From Budorcas taxicolor (lineage: Eukaryota; Chordata; Mammalia; Artiodactyla; Bovidae): a stretch of 64,000 bases of DNA. The DNA is taken from positions 12,480,001 through 12,544,000 of the forward strand of contig NC_068921.1 in assembly GCF_023091745.1 (NCBI RefSeq), given 5' to 3'. The notes under the pieces are model-generated. The model had not been told where the DNA came from and searched no databases. It saw only the letters and a program-made list of their open reading frames with translations. Shown piece after piece: positions 45,575-56,381 of the stretch (its first letter is position 1; each line of letters begins with the position of its first letter). The position numbers and the translations under genes are program-made.

Positions 45575-46731
45575 GTGAGTAGCTACAACTGTGCTGAACT
45601 CTGTAGCTTTGAATAAAGGACTTATTTCCTAAGATGAACTGTACTGATTGAGGCTTGCCAGTTTACTCTTTTAGAGAAGTGCTCCGTGTTTGTATGTTTG
45701 TTTTTAATATAATTATTACTTTTCCATAACTTGGGAAATCTGCTCTCTAATGCAATATGTAGATTATCACTCAATCAAATGGCTTTTAACCTGAGAAAAT
45801 TTCTTGTTTGCTCTATAAATAAGTATATAATTTATTATTCGGAATTAGTTTCCAGGTAGTAATGTAACATTTTGTTTTTCTTTCACAAATAAATAAATGG
45901 TCCCTTCTTTCCATAAATGCTCAGGGTGTAGCAACTTGAAGATTACTGCCAGAGTATTGTATTCACGCATAAATAGTGGCTGCTTTCAAGCCATTTCAGA
46001 ATCTTACCTCGAAGAATCTTACTTTTGGTACTGTAACAGCATGAAATTTTTATCCCTCTTGCTTTAAGATTCTTGGTGTAATGAATTTGCCTTCTTTAGT
46101 AACAAGAGAAAAAAGATGAAAGTCACAATTATTTTCTTCTCCTAAAGCCAACTAAAGGACTTGCATGCTAATTTCTCTTCCCTGCTCTCACTAAAAAGTA
46201 GTACAGTGGAGTTCTACACAATAGGAAGAAAAGTTCATCACAGAAATCATATTACATTACATTACTTAGAATAGTCTTGAAACTGTAATGAAGCCATTAT
46301 GAAATCATTTAATATTACATTCCTTGATTTTTTAATTTAAAAAATTTCCATATTAGAAAATGTATTAATTCTAAGCTTACTGTGAATTATTTTGAAGTAT
46401 ATTTTAAATTGATTTTCAAGATATATTCCATGAAATAAGAATACTCTGCTCATTTGAGTTCATAGACTTGGGTAAAGGGCTGAAAAGCCTGATAAGTGAA
46501 TAGCAATGAGATAAAAAACCAGAAAAGATTTGTCAGAATGTGTCTTTCCTAGAAACATTCTGTACCACAGCAAGAACTGAATCCATTTACATTATAGGGA
46601 GTGATACTTTCTTCATCAAGGAAGTAAGGACTCAAAGGTTAGAAATAGAATCACCTTGCAATATGTTAGGTCTTGTAATAACCTCTCTTTGTTGCCTGTT
46701 AGCAGTCATTAGGTTGAATTATCCCTTTCAG

Positions 46732-46836
46732 ATAATCACTCCATTTAGAAGACTAATGCTGTGCGCTGAGAACAGGAAAGAGATGGAGGATTGGATCAGC
46801 TCGCTGAAGTCTGTACAGACCAGAGAACCTTATGAG
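46732..46836 (+). CDS. DGKH: DGKH exon C: end of the PH domain
   Basis: This 105-bp exon encodes residues 65-99. The acceptor is atccctttcag before ATA and the donor is GAG followed by gtaaag; both ends are phase 0. It holds the last PH strands (IITPFRRLMLCAENR) and the C-terminal amphipathic helix with its near-invariant Trp (EMEDWISSLKSVQ). Two in-frame ATG codons lie at 46756-46758 (weak context, C at -3) and 46783-46785 (better, G at -3 and +4). Either could start a form lacking most of the PH domain if transcription begins inside the preceding intron; see the candidate first exon at 45500-45574. Confidence 0.96.
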
Positions 46837-47096
46837 GTAAAGTAGCATCTCTCTTGTCCTCTTGCGCTCTTAGAGAATAAATGTGATCCATAATGCTACA
46901 GCTGTATTCTGTGGGGGGTATACGTAGATCCATTCAGAAACCTGTTTAAACCTGATATAGTTTTTTTTTTTTTTAGCTAAAGCAAAGTGTTTTAGTTTTA
47001 AAAATAATGGATTTGAAATTTCGATCATCATTATGTACCTTCTGCATATAGTCCCGTTCTCTCGTTTGGCAAACCTAACTGACGTCTCATTTCCAG
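46837..47096. other. DGKH intron C-D, 260 bp
   Basis: Short intron bounded by gtaaag and tttccag. It contains a T run near 46961-46976 followed by tag, which looks like a second acceptor but leads into no coding continuation. No mobile element was seen. Confidence 0.9.
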
Positions 47097-47229
47097 GTGG
47101 CCCAGTTTAACGTGGAACATTTCTCAGGGATGCATAACTGGTACGCGTGCTCCCACGCCCGACCCACTTTCTGTAACGTGTGCCGAGAGAGTCTTTCTGG
47201 AGTCACGTCCCACGGCCTGTCCTGCGAAG
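47097..47229 (+). CDS. DGKH: DGKH exon D: first C1 zinc finger, N-terminal part
   Basis: This 133-bp exon encodes residues 100-143 plus the first base of a Val codon. The acceptor is tcatttccag before GTG; the donor is GAAG followed by gtacag. It follows exon C after only 260 bp. It carries the first ligands of a C1 domain: His112, Cys125, Cys128 and Cys142, in HX12CX2CX13C spacing. The reading is VAQFNVEHFSGMHNWYACSH, then the CNVCRESLSGVTSHGLSCE segment. In DGKs this finger acts in localisation and regulation; not all DGK C1 domains bind phorbol ester. Confidence 0.96.
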
Positions 47230-47476
47230 GTACAGTAGCATCCAGGGCGTGTCCTCCTCCAACACTGTCCTTCCTGTAAACACGCCGCCACCGGCACCTC
47301 TGTGAGCAGAGAAACAGCATCACAGCAAGACATTGCCCTTGGGTGAAAGCAGTCAGTGGGAGCCTCTCAGGGGACCAGAGTGTTGTCCTTAAACTGTGGC
47401 TTCAAGTGGAGCTCTGCCCAGATATGAACGACTTAAAAAATAGTTCAGCTTAGGAAAAGATAACATGCAATCATCT

Positions 47477-47595
47477 GAAGGAGGAAATGTCAACCCACTC
47501 CAGTATTCTTGCCTGAAAAATCCCATGGACAGAGGAGCCCGGTGGGCCCTTGTCCAAACAGCCTCAAAGAGTAGCACACAACTGAACAAGTGAGC
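47477..47595 (+). mobile_element. BovA SINE, headless
   Basis: gaaggaggaaatgtcaaccc to aactgaacaagtgagcatat, diverged. Confidence 0.85.
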
Positions 47596-47831
47596 ATATA
47601 CACATAAATAAAAATGTGGCATTTCCCTCCTCGGGAACTAGCATTTGCTGGTAAAGAAAACTCTGTAGACTGTGCATATCCTTCTCATTTTCCAGCATTG
47701 TTTTTCTGTTCTGTTTGGTTATAGAGGACAGAACTTTCTGGTGGACAGTATACACCCTTTTGGCAGAATTTCTGATGGTTACTTATACTACATCATTTTA
47801 AATGTTTTATTTCATTTGTGTTTAATGTAAC

Positions 47832-48045
47832 TGGGGCTTCCCTGGTGCCTCAGATGCTAAAGAATCTTGCCTGCAATGCAGGAGACTTGGGTTTGATCCC
47901 TGGATCAGGAAGACCCTCTGGAGAAGGGAATGGCAACCCACTCCAGTATTCTTGCCTGGAGAATCCCACGGACAGAGGAGTTGGCTGCCTACAGTCCAGT
48001 GGTTGCAAAGAGTCGGACGTGAATGAGCAACTAACATGCACACAC
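47832..48045 (+). mobile_element. Bov-tA SINE
   Basis: ggggcttccctggtgcctca to gaatgagcaactaacatgca. Confidence 0.92.
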
Positions 48046-48404
48046 ATCCTTTTAAATTTCTTTAAAGTTTTCTAAAAAAAAGGTCTATGCTGCTGTTCTC
48101 ATCACAGGATTTGTGGGTTATTTTTAAATTTAAGCGAAGTAACCACTTACCGTCACCAGGAGAAAACTCATACCTTCTTTTGATTTATTTAGTAGCTCAG
48201 TGGTTCCATCACTGTGTACCTCTTTTTAAACCACATATAATACTATTATTAGCTTTTCTCTCTTAATACAAAAAATTCTTAGGTAATTTTGTAATATAAC
48301 TATTACAATTAAATAATAGATTAGAAACAGAGTCACAGTTTTAACTCATTTTGAATTATAAAATCCAAGATACATCAGTATTTCAGCTATTGAACATGAC
48401 ACAG

Positions 48405-48600
48405 CTTAGTGCGTAAGAATGAAGTTCTGTAGTTAAACTCTGTGGGTTCAGATTCCAGTTTCAACACTACAAACTATGACCAGGACTAGTTTGACCCTTT
48501 TAGACTTTTGCTTCCTCCTCTCTAGAACGGGGATAATAGGCATTCATATCTCACAGGATGCTATAAAAGTGAAAGAAGAGAATGCATAATATGATGCTAT
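48405..48600 (+). repeat. MIR SINE
   Basis: gtgggttcagattccagttt, ctctagaacggggataatag, caggatgctataaaagtgaa: forward MIR. Confidence 0.75.
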
Positions 48601-48831
48601 TTTTCCAGTCAGATAAATTGTAGACATTTGTAGGTGAGTTGTATAAGAAATTCATCAAGCAAACAATTACAGATTGTATCATGGCCTGATGCATTAAAAT
48701 TCATGAAAACGAGTTGGAGGAGACATAAACATTTTTTTTTAGATTTAACAAATGATTGAAAACAAAGACATAATTAGTCTTTCTGACTTTAGTGATTGTA
48801 TGGAGTTATTCTGAAGGTCTTTGTACAATTA

Positions 48832-49046
48832 CCTTGGTGGTGGTTTAGTCGCTAAGTCATGTCTGACTCTTGTGACCCCATGGACTATAGCCTGTCAGCC
48901 TCCTCTGTCCATGGGATTCTCCAGGCAAGAATACTGGAGTGGGTTGCCATTTCCTTCTCCAGAGAATCTTCCCAACCCAGGAACTGAACCCAGGTCTCCT
49001 GCATTGCAGGCAGATTCTTTACCAACTGAGCTATAAGGGAAGCCCC
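48832..49046 (-). mobile_element. Bov-tA SINE
   Basis: cttggtggtggtttagtcgc to gagctataagggaagccccc, full length, reverse. Confidence 0.92.
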
Positions 49047-49502
49047 CCTATAGTTACCTTATAGTCTGTTATTCCTCAAACTGCTAAAAAAAAAAAAAAA
49101 AACTAATCTAATAGCATCTTAGATACTGTTAGAACTGATCTGTGAGGTATGCATTATTAAATATATTTAATTGTAAAGAAGTTGAACTTAACAGTGGGAT
49201 GACTGAATATTTTTCTAAGCATTTTAAAAGAAAAGTGAAAATTACATTAGCTGGTGAGGATAAAAAGCTTCCAAGTCTTTAAAAAAACGTGTTACATTAT
49301 TCTATTGATAATTAAGTTTCTGATTTTTAAAATCTCAATTATAGCATTTTTAAATTATCTTTTAGAGGAATATATGTTAGTATTCAATTTTTTTTTGTTG
49401 ATAAAAATTTTAAATCTTGCCATTAGTATATTTAGAACTGTAGCAGATTTTAGAAATCCCAAAGGTTTTATGAATACCCAAAAAGGTTGCCTTTTATTTT
49501 GT

Positions 49503-49717
49503 GTTGTTTTATTGTTTAGTTGCTAAGTCATGTTTGACTCTTTTGTGACCCCATGGACTGTAGCCCATCAGGCTCCTCTGTCCATGGGATTTCCCAGGCA
49601 AGAATACTGGAGTGGGTAGCCATTCCCTTCTCCAGGGGATCTTCCTGATCCAAGGATCAAACCCACATCTCCTGCATTTTCAGGGGGATTCTCTACAATG
49701 AACCACCAGGGAAGCCT
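49503..49717 (-). mobile_element. Bov-tA SINE
   Basis: ttgttttattgtttagttgc to gaaccaccagggaagcc, full length, reverse. The flanks share an approximate ttttattctgtg. Confidence 0.92.
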
Positions 49718-51478
49718 TTTTATTCTGTGAGACTGTAGTTATTTAGGATATGTTTATTGTAAACAAAGTTAAACTTTAGAAATCCCCTTGAAATCTGCAT
49801 AAACTGCTTGTTTAGCAAACCTGAAGGCTTACAACACAAAAAATTTTTAAAGTCATAACAGAGGTGCAAATACAGGAAAAATTCATTCAATAATGACAAT
49901 GAATAATGCATTATAATAGAGTCCAGCTTCCAAGGTGCAACGCCAAAACTATTTTCTTAGTCTTTCTGCCCCCTTTTCACAGTAAAAGGAGTCTGTTGAT
50001 TTGTCTTCTAGGCTTGTGTTGAACAATAACTGAATTATCATTTTAAGGCCTTGCATATATAAAATATATGAATGAAAAACAGAAGGCAGAAAATACGTTT
50101 CACAGATAATTCCCCAAATCAATTGAGAATGGTAATTATAATTTCAGAGCATAATTGTGATTCACTGGTATTTAAACAGCATTCTAAGAATAAAAAGTTA
50201 GATGGTAGTTCTTTTCAATCAATAGCTTAAAATATCTCTACACAGGTATTTATGAATTTTTGTCTTAACCACGGTTGAACACTTAAAACTTGTTGAAGAC
50301 TATATTGCAATGAAGAATCATAATTTTATTACAAGCCAGTATGTTTTTTAAGTTCTGTGGTGTAAAATAATGGCTGTTACAGGTCAGGAAAAAATGCTTT
50401 ATTTCAGAATCACTTGTTTGGAGGAAATTGTCACCTACCAAATTCAGGTGCCTGTTCCTCATGTCCATTCCATAGTGACCATAATATCATTTATTTGTTT
50501 TATTTTAATCATTGTATATTATATTAAACACCTTTGTGATTCTCAACACTCATTGCATGAAGAACTTTATTATTACAGAAGTGATTTTTATTTTTCATGA
50601 ACTATTTAATTTTTAATGGCAAAATCTTCAAAAAGCCATGAAATTAGACCCTGTTGCCCTCCTTTTATTACTTCCTTCTTTGTCTCTTAGAAAAGTTATT
50701 GACTATCAACACTTATTTGTACTTAGAAAACAGCTTGCTGTTTTAAAACTAAAACTAGACCCATTCTTTTGAGAAATAAAATAACAGATTGAGCCATTTA
50801 AATAATTTAAAAATACTAACTAATGTAAAAGTCACTTGCCTTATAGCAAACAGGAGCAGATATCATGCTGAAGTAACTTTTCAAACAAAACTTACTTCCT
50901 GCGATGCTGTTTCTTTACATTACTGTTTCTCAGCAATAAAGTTAAGTGGAAAATTTGTTTTCTATATGAGGTCTGTTGCTTGAGTCACAAAGTCATTTAC
51001 AGCAAAATATTATGATTTCCAGGAAAGAATTTGTCAGTGTACACAAAAGAGCAGGTAAATGAAACATTGCCAGTATCTGTGTACTCATATTGTTTTTAAG
51101 GAAAAACGGCTTGATTTAAGTGGCCATTTATATGCTGGCTATTTATGATACCTGAAGCATTCTGAACATTTGGCTATATAGGCATCTTATTTATCTTACT
51201 TGACTTGTTTGTTTTCATGTTATATTAAATTAAGACAATTTAAAGAGAAGGGCTCATAACCTGTTATTTCAAATTTGTTAATGGTTTACTGGTAGAAATT
51301 CAAAAACCACACGAAAAGGAGCCACTTTTTCATTTTGAATTTGCAACAGGTACCTTACTTATTATGTTTCTACCAAAATGATCTCTGCTTTTAAATATTT
51401 CTCTGAAAAGTCAGAAACTCGTTATAATGTCAATATTCATTAGCGATTGGCTAAATGTGTGTTAATGCGTGTCCTTGG

Positions 51479-51684
51479 TGGGCTTCCCTGGTGGCTCAGT
51501 GTAAGGAATACACCTGCAGTGCAGGAGACATGGGTTCGATCCCTGGGTCGGGAAGATCCTCTGGAGGAAGACATGGCAACCCACTCCAGTATTCTTGCCT
51601 GGAGAATCCCATGGACAGAGGAGCCTGGTGGGCTACAGTCCACGGGGTCGCAAAGAATCAGACAGGACTGAACAACCAAACAAG
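51479..51684 (+). mobile_element. Bov-tA SINE with 8-bp TSD
   Basis: gggcttccctggtggctcag to gactgaacaaccaaacaa. gtgtcctt occurs at 51469-51476 and 51686-51693. Confidence 0.92.
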
Positions 51685-51992
51685 TGTGTCCTTACAGGGA
51701 TGGATAAGCGTAGTAGTCAAGTTCTGATTTCCATAAGCAAGGTTTGATTTTTCAAGTAACCTGTGGTGTTTTTTTTTTCATGTACGTGCTGCTTCTGTCT
51801 TGCTGTTTCCTCATATTTCTCTTTTGTAGGTATCTTTCTGATGATACGGCTGCGGAGCTTTAGTGATGCATGTAGTGGGGGTGTGACTTCATCATTCCCT
51901 TCTTCTGCATTATCATGTAGTCATCTCAACAGGATACTTTTTAAATCTTTTTTTAAAAAACATTATTTGTTTTTAATCGAAGGATATATCCC

Positions 51993-52199
51993 TAGGACTT
52001 CCCTGTAGCTCAAATGGTAAAGAATTTGTCTATGATGCAGGAGACAAGGTTCAATCCCTGGGACGGGAAGATCCCCTGGAGGAGGGCCTGGCACCCCACT
52101 CCAGTATTCTTTGCTGGAGAATCCCATGGACAGAGGAGCCTGGCGGGCTACAGTCCACGGGGTCGCAAAGAGTTGCACACGACTGAGCGACTGACATAC
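51993..52199 (+). mobile_element. Bov-tA SINE inside L1
   Basis: aggacttccctgtagctcaa to gactgagcgactgacataca. Confidence 0.92.
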
Positions 52200-52259
52200 A
52201 CACAGTTGCTTTACAGTGTTAACGTTGGTTTCTGCCAAACATCAGCATGAATCAGCCAT

Positions 52260-52567
52260 GAGTTCAGTTCAGTTCAGTTCAATCGCTCAGTTGTGTCCGA
52301 CTCTTTGCGACCCCATGAATCGCAGCACGCCAGGCCTGCCTGTCCATCACCATCTCCTGGAGTTCACTCAGACTCACGTCCATTGAGTCCATGATGCCAT
52401 CCAGCCATCTCATCCTCTGTCGTCCCCTTCTCCTCCTGCCCCCAATCCCTCCCAGCGTCAGAGTCTTTTCCAATGAGTCAACTCTTCGCATGAGGTGGCC
52501 AAAGTACTGGAGTTTCAGCTTTAGCATCATTCCTTCCAAAGAAATCCCAGGGCTGATCTCCTTCAGA
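52260..52567 (-). mobile_element. BovB LINE 3' end inside L1
   Basis: Begins with four gttca-type units (the reversed 3' tail), then gtccgactctttgcgacccc to ggctgatctccttcag. L1 sequence is on both sides. Confidence 0.92.
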
Positions 52568-52913
52568 AAAGATTTACCTAAGTCACCTCCCTCGAACCTC
52601 CTCCCGCCTCCCTCCCCCTCCCACCCCTCTCAGCTGTTACAGAGTTCTGGTTTGAGTTCGCTGAGTCATAGGGCAAGTTCCCAATGGCCATCTCTTTTAC
52701 ACATGGTAACGCGTGTTTCCATATTACTGTCTTCATGTGCCCCACCCTCTCCTTCCTTACCCACTGCCCTTCCTGCCCTGAGTACATACGTCTCTTCTCT
52801 GTGTCTGTGATTAGTTCATCAGTACCATCTTTCTAGATTCCAAATATTTGTGTCAGTATACAATGTTTGTTTTTCTCTTTTTTTACTTACTCACTTCCAA
52901 CAAGATACTTTTT

Positions 52914-53045
52914 AAAAAATGTTTATTTGGCTGTCCCGGGTCTTAGTTGTGACATGGGGGGATCTAGTTCCTTAATCCGGGATCGAACCTGGGGACCCTG
53001 CATTGGGAGCACCGAGTCTTGGCCACTGGACCATCAGGGAAGTCC
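52914..53045 (-). mobile_element. CHR-type SINE, reverse
   Basis: aaaaaatgtttatttggctg, ccgggatcgaacctggggac, ccactggaccatcagggaag. It is flanked by the second (52898) and third (53046) copies of the caacaagatac-type site. Confidence 0.87.
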
Positions 53046-53342
53046 CAACAGGACACTTTTAAAAGACAGTGCCATCTTTGTGACCCTTGTCAATGTATTT
53101 CCCATGATGTCTGGATATTTTCTTGACGTACTTGGACTTTCAAATTCCCCTGAATTATCTTGTTCTTTATCTCTCTGATATTTTCAAACTTTTTATTTAA
53201 GTGTAATATACGAACAGAAAAAAGAAAGCATTAGAAGGGTATGCAGTTTGTTGAATTTTCACAAACTAAATGCTTTTATGTAATCAACGCCCAGGCTTAG
53301 AAATTGGATGTTACCAGAACTCCTGTGTTACTGAATTTTATC

Positions 53343-53344
<2 letters not shown>

Positions 53345-53396
<52 letters not shown>
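53345..53396 (+). repeat. (TG)26 microsatellite
   Basis: Twenty-six uninterrupted TG units, giving (UG)26 in DGKH pre-mRNA, 291 bp before the exon E splice acceptor. UG repeats are the known binding target of TDP-43 and CELF proteins; any effect here is inference. Confidence 0.97.
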
Positions 53397-53397
<1 letters not shown>

Positions 53398-53686
53398 TCT
53401 CCTTTCTCAAGAATTAATTCTTTTAGTATTTATGTCCTTTCTTCTTTTAGGAGTAAGTGAAATCTCTTTAAGTAGCAATCTGTAGCTTGATCAGAATGCT
53501 TCATAAGCACATAATCATATTTGCTTTTTAGAATATTGACTATTATTGAAGAGTAATCGAAACTTTTAAAAATATTATCTTTGTTCTACTCACCCTCCCC
53601 AGCCCTTTGAACTTTCATGCTGTGATTTCCTTTCCTCGTTGGTCCACAAGTACATACTCACTTAGCAATGGCTGGCTTCTTTTTAG

Positions 53687-53793
53687 TGTGCAAGTTCAAG
53701 GCTCACAAACGCTGTGCAGTGAGGGCAACGAACAACTGCAAGTGGACGACCCTGGCCTCCGTCGGGAAGGACATCATCGAGAACGAGGATGGG
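53687..53793 (+). CDS. DGKH: DGKH exon E: first C1 zinc finger, C-terminal part
   Basis: This 107-bp exon begins with two bases completing the split Val codon (residue 144) and runs to residue 179. The acceptor is tctttttag before TG; the donor is GGG followed by gtaggc. It supplies Cys145, His150, Cys153 and Cys161, completing the C1 formula CX2CX4HX2CX7C (VCKFKAHKRC, AVRATNNC). The linker TTLASVGKDIIENEDG follows. The Asn in IIENEDG differs from the Asp I recall in human eta, a conservative change. A (TG)26 tract sits about 290 bp upstream of its acceptor. Confidence 0.96.
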
Positions 53794-54452
53794 GTAGGCT
53801 CCCTTCCCCTCCCCTCTCTCCCGGGCACCCCCACTCCTTCGTCCTCTGCTCCCGTGGAAATTAGGTGGGAGCCATCTAAGTAGTTACAACAGGAAGTTAA
53901 GAGGAAGTGTTGATTATTAGGATTAGATGGAGAGTTTGGGTAGATCGTGACTTTTTATTTTCAATTCAATCCTCCATATCTTCTTTCAGCTCTTAAATTT
54001 TAAGAGGACTGTGTAAGGGCTTAGGAGGGGTTGTCGGCCTGGGCTGATGTTGTAGACCCCTATCTGGCTGACTGAAGTACTCTGTAAGGCTCAGCTCAGC
54101 TGTATACTCAGACACTCACCCCTCAGACTTTGGGGCCTGCTCCCCCCACCTTCAAAACCTCATCTCCTTTGCATGCAAATCTCTGATACCCCTTCCTGGT
54201 CACTTTATGATAATCCCTCTCTGTGCTCAGCGAGAGTACACATCCTGCAGGGTAGGGGTTTAGTTTTATTTTTGTATCCCTATAGTGCTTGGGCATAATA
54301 GATGCTCATTAAAAGTGGGGGAAATGAGTGCATGCCAGGAGTGATTCATGTTGCTGATCCATGGAGTAAGAAATCATTGTGTCTCTTCCCTGGGCTAAGA
54401 ATGATGTCCGCCATGGTCTTTAACTTGACTGCCCTTTCTTCCTGCTGTGTAG
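53794..54452. other. DGKH intron E-F, 659 bp
   Basis: Short intron between gtaggc and tgtgtag. Its middle (about 54100-54315) resembles the 3' end of an L2 element on the + strand. Nothing else is recognised. Confidence 0.85.
54100..54315 (+). repeat. L2 3' end
   Basis: cctcagactttggggcctgc, ccctctctgtgctcagcgag, tatccctatagtgcttgggc and ataatagatgctcattaaaa follow the L2 terminus. Confidence 0.65.
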
Positions 54453-54578
54453 GTGGCCATGCCTCACCAGTGGCTCGAGGGTAACTTGCCCGTGAGCGCC
54501 AAGTGTGCTGTCTGCGACAAAACGTGTGGCAGTGTTCTCCGTCTTCAAGACTGGAGATGCCTTTGGTGTAGAACGATG
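54453..54578 (+). CDS. DGKH: DGKH exon F: second C1 zinc finger, main part
   Basis: This 126-bp exon encodes residues 180-221 in phase 0 at both ends. The acceptor is tgctgtgtag before GTG; the donor is ATG followed by gtgaga. It opens VAMPHQWLEGNLPVSAKC and carries His184, Cys197, Cys200, Cys215 and Cys218 in HX12CX2CX14CX2C spacing. The DKTCGSVLRLQDWRCLWC stretch is highly conserved between delta and eta. It is split from the rest of the finger by a 3.5-kb intron. Skipping it would keep the frame but destroy the finger. Confidence 0.96.
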
Positions 54579-54705
54579 GTGAGAGTTTTATAAATGTTCT
54601 CCATTAAAAGAAATGTTTCTTCCTGTATCTTTTCATCTATGAGATTTAGAGACAAAGCTGAGAATTTATGGCGGAGCACAGCCGATAGTACGTGAACCCG
54701 TTTTG

Positions 54706-54944
54706 GTGGTGGTGGTTTAGTCGCTTAATCGTGTCTGACTCTTGTGACCCCGTGGACTGTAGCCCGCCAGGCTCCTCTGTCCGTGTGATTTCCCAGGCAA
54801 GAATACTGGAGTGGGTTGCCATTTCCTCCTCCAGGAGATCCTCCTGACCCAGGGATGGAACCCACGTCCCCTACGTTGAAGGTGGTCTCTTGCATTGCAG
54901 GCGTTCTCCTGCATTTCTTTACCAGCTGAGGTACCAGGGAAGCG
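54706..54944 (-). mobile_element. Bov-tA SINE with internal duplication
   Basis: ggtggtggtggtttagtcgc to gctgaggtaccagggaagc. The gcattgcagg section is partly duplicated (cttgcattgcaggcgttctc, ctgcatttctttacc), making it longer than usual. Confidence 0.9.
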
Positions 54945-55636
54945 CATTTTAAGGTGCACCTTTTTCAAAGTGTATTCCTTCCACTCTGGTTACTTATGCA
55001 CGTTTCCTGTTTGTGACACCTGTTCTTGTTATATATTTCTTTTATTTGAAGACCTCTTTCTCGCGGTCTTACTGTTTTTCATCAAGCTTTAGCCGCATCT
55101 AGTGGTTTGCTATTTTCAGCCCATTTTAACACCTGTTGCTGACAGAAAGCCACCAGATTTTGACTGACAAGCAAGGTGTGAGTTTGCTACAACCCTGGGC
55201 ATGTTCTCTTGACAGAAAGAAGCCGAATTCAGTAGACCATGCACTGATACAATTTAAATTGTATGCATTTATGTTTTAGAAATGAGTAAATATTTAAAAT
55301 CTTCTTTGCACATGCAAACAAGTGGTGGGAAGCAGATACAGCATAGCATGGAGCCTGCGGCAAGGAATGGTCTAGCCTCTGACAGACTGCGTGAGGACTG
55401 GGCCTCCATGCTGCAGGAGTGTGGTCCGAGCAGGACCTCAGGGTGACCTCACGGCCCTCAGACAGCAGGGCGAGGAGGCAGTGTGTGCCCACTTGAGCAC
55501 TGGGCGATGCTGTCCGATTAGGGTGTTGGTTGCCTTGCATTGAGGCTGAGTTGTTTGGTCATGTTTTGAGTCTTGGAAGTCACCCCCTCTCCCCAACAAA
55601 AAAGATGGGAAACCATTGCTCTCAGTAAGTATGCTG

Positions 55637-55762
55637 AAGGGACTTCTGTGGTGGTTCAGTGGTTAAGAGTCTGTACTTTCACTGCAGAGGTGTGAGTTCA
55701 ATCCCTGGTCCAGGAACTAAAATCTTTTCATGATGTGGCCAAAAAATTAAAATTAAAACAAA
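55637..55762 (+). mobile_element. CHR-type SINE
   Basis: gggacttctgtggtggttca to gatgtggccaaaaaattaaa. Confidence 0.87.
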
Positions 55763-56381
55763 AAATAGTGTTAATAAAAATTTTTAAAATGCTGCTGATT
55801 TGAAGATCAGTGAATGCAAAAGGTCTGCATATGATGGTCTTGATTTTGCAATCCATGAAGTTGATTCCATGAGCCATGGAGGAGAAATAAGCCCTATGAC
55901 TTTTTAGTCAGGACTGATAGGTTATCTTGTGTTTCTTTTTCGTCTTTGAATCAAACATAATTCTCCTGATCACCATGATTTTGTTTTCCTTCATCAGGTG
56001 CCTCTTTTATTGCCATAGGTGTTACTTTTTATGTTTTTAATCCCATTTAATATAATATACAGACTATATAGGATAATCTCGCTCTTCTTGGAGCTTTTGT
56101 GCAACCCTAGCCCTGAAAACACTCTTGTGCCATTCAAACCAGATTTTAAGTCAAGATTCCGTCCCACCTAAGATTTCTCTTGGGGGCGGTAACTGCTGAC
56201 GTATGTCTCTGCCGCTGCTTTTATTAGTCTGCATTTACTGAAGTCTGTTTCTCTCCTGAAACTGCAGCTGTTCTTTTCATAACTTTTTGAAAAGAAAGGA
56301 GATCATCTGTGTGATGATTCATTTTAGAAAGATCTTATAAAAGTTGTCTTTGCCTGCAGTATATAGCTCTCATCTTTAGTC

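Larger units (their letters stand above)
13666..46731. other. DGKH intron B-C, 33 kb
   Basis: Intron of 33,066 bp, half of the window. 13666-15536 holds microsatellites, a C-rich block and a GC-richer old remnant (14760-15240), but no young SINE. 15537-44044 is packed with Bov-tA copies in both orientations, BovB at 26476-26995, 31593-31915 and 34216-35690, L1 tails and microsatellites. Unassigned unique stretches include 16346-17900, 20132-21330, 28021-28985, 30717-31590, 35691-36409, 37583-38557 and 40116-41177. 44044-46731 is repeat-poor and contains the candidate alternative promoter. Confidence 0.8.
51946..52897 (-). mobile_element. L1 3' region, reverse, carrying two insertions
   Basis: L1 sequence at 51946-51992, 52200-52259 (gttgctttacagtgttaacg) and 52568-52897 (ctgagtcatagggcaagttc, atcagtaccatctttctaga). 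A Bov-tA and a BovB piece interrupt it. It is flanked by caacaggatactttttaaa (51927-51945) and the same with one change at 52898-52916. Confidence 0.85.
47230..53686. other. DGKH intron D-E
   Basis: Intron of 6457 bp. It holds Bov-tA/BovA copies at 47477, 47832, 48832, 49503, 51479 and 51993, a nested L1/BovB/CHR block at 51927-53063, and a (TG)26 tract at 53345-53396. 49718-51478 is AT-rich sequence with no repeat that I recognise. 53064-53344 looks like an old interspersed repeat remnant of uncertain class. Confidence 0.8.

Noticed and set aside
46961..46980. T run followed by tag, a possible acceptor between exons C and D
   Set aside because: The sequence after it has no coding continuation and the acceptor at 47096 joins exons C and D perfectly.
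49082..49104. A run as the tail of a processed gene
   Set aside because: No polyadenylation signal or mRNA-like sequence precedes it; it lies just beyond a reverse Bov-tA.
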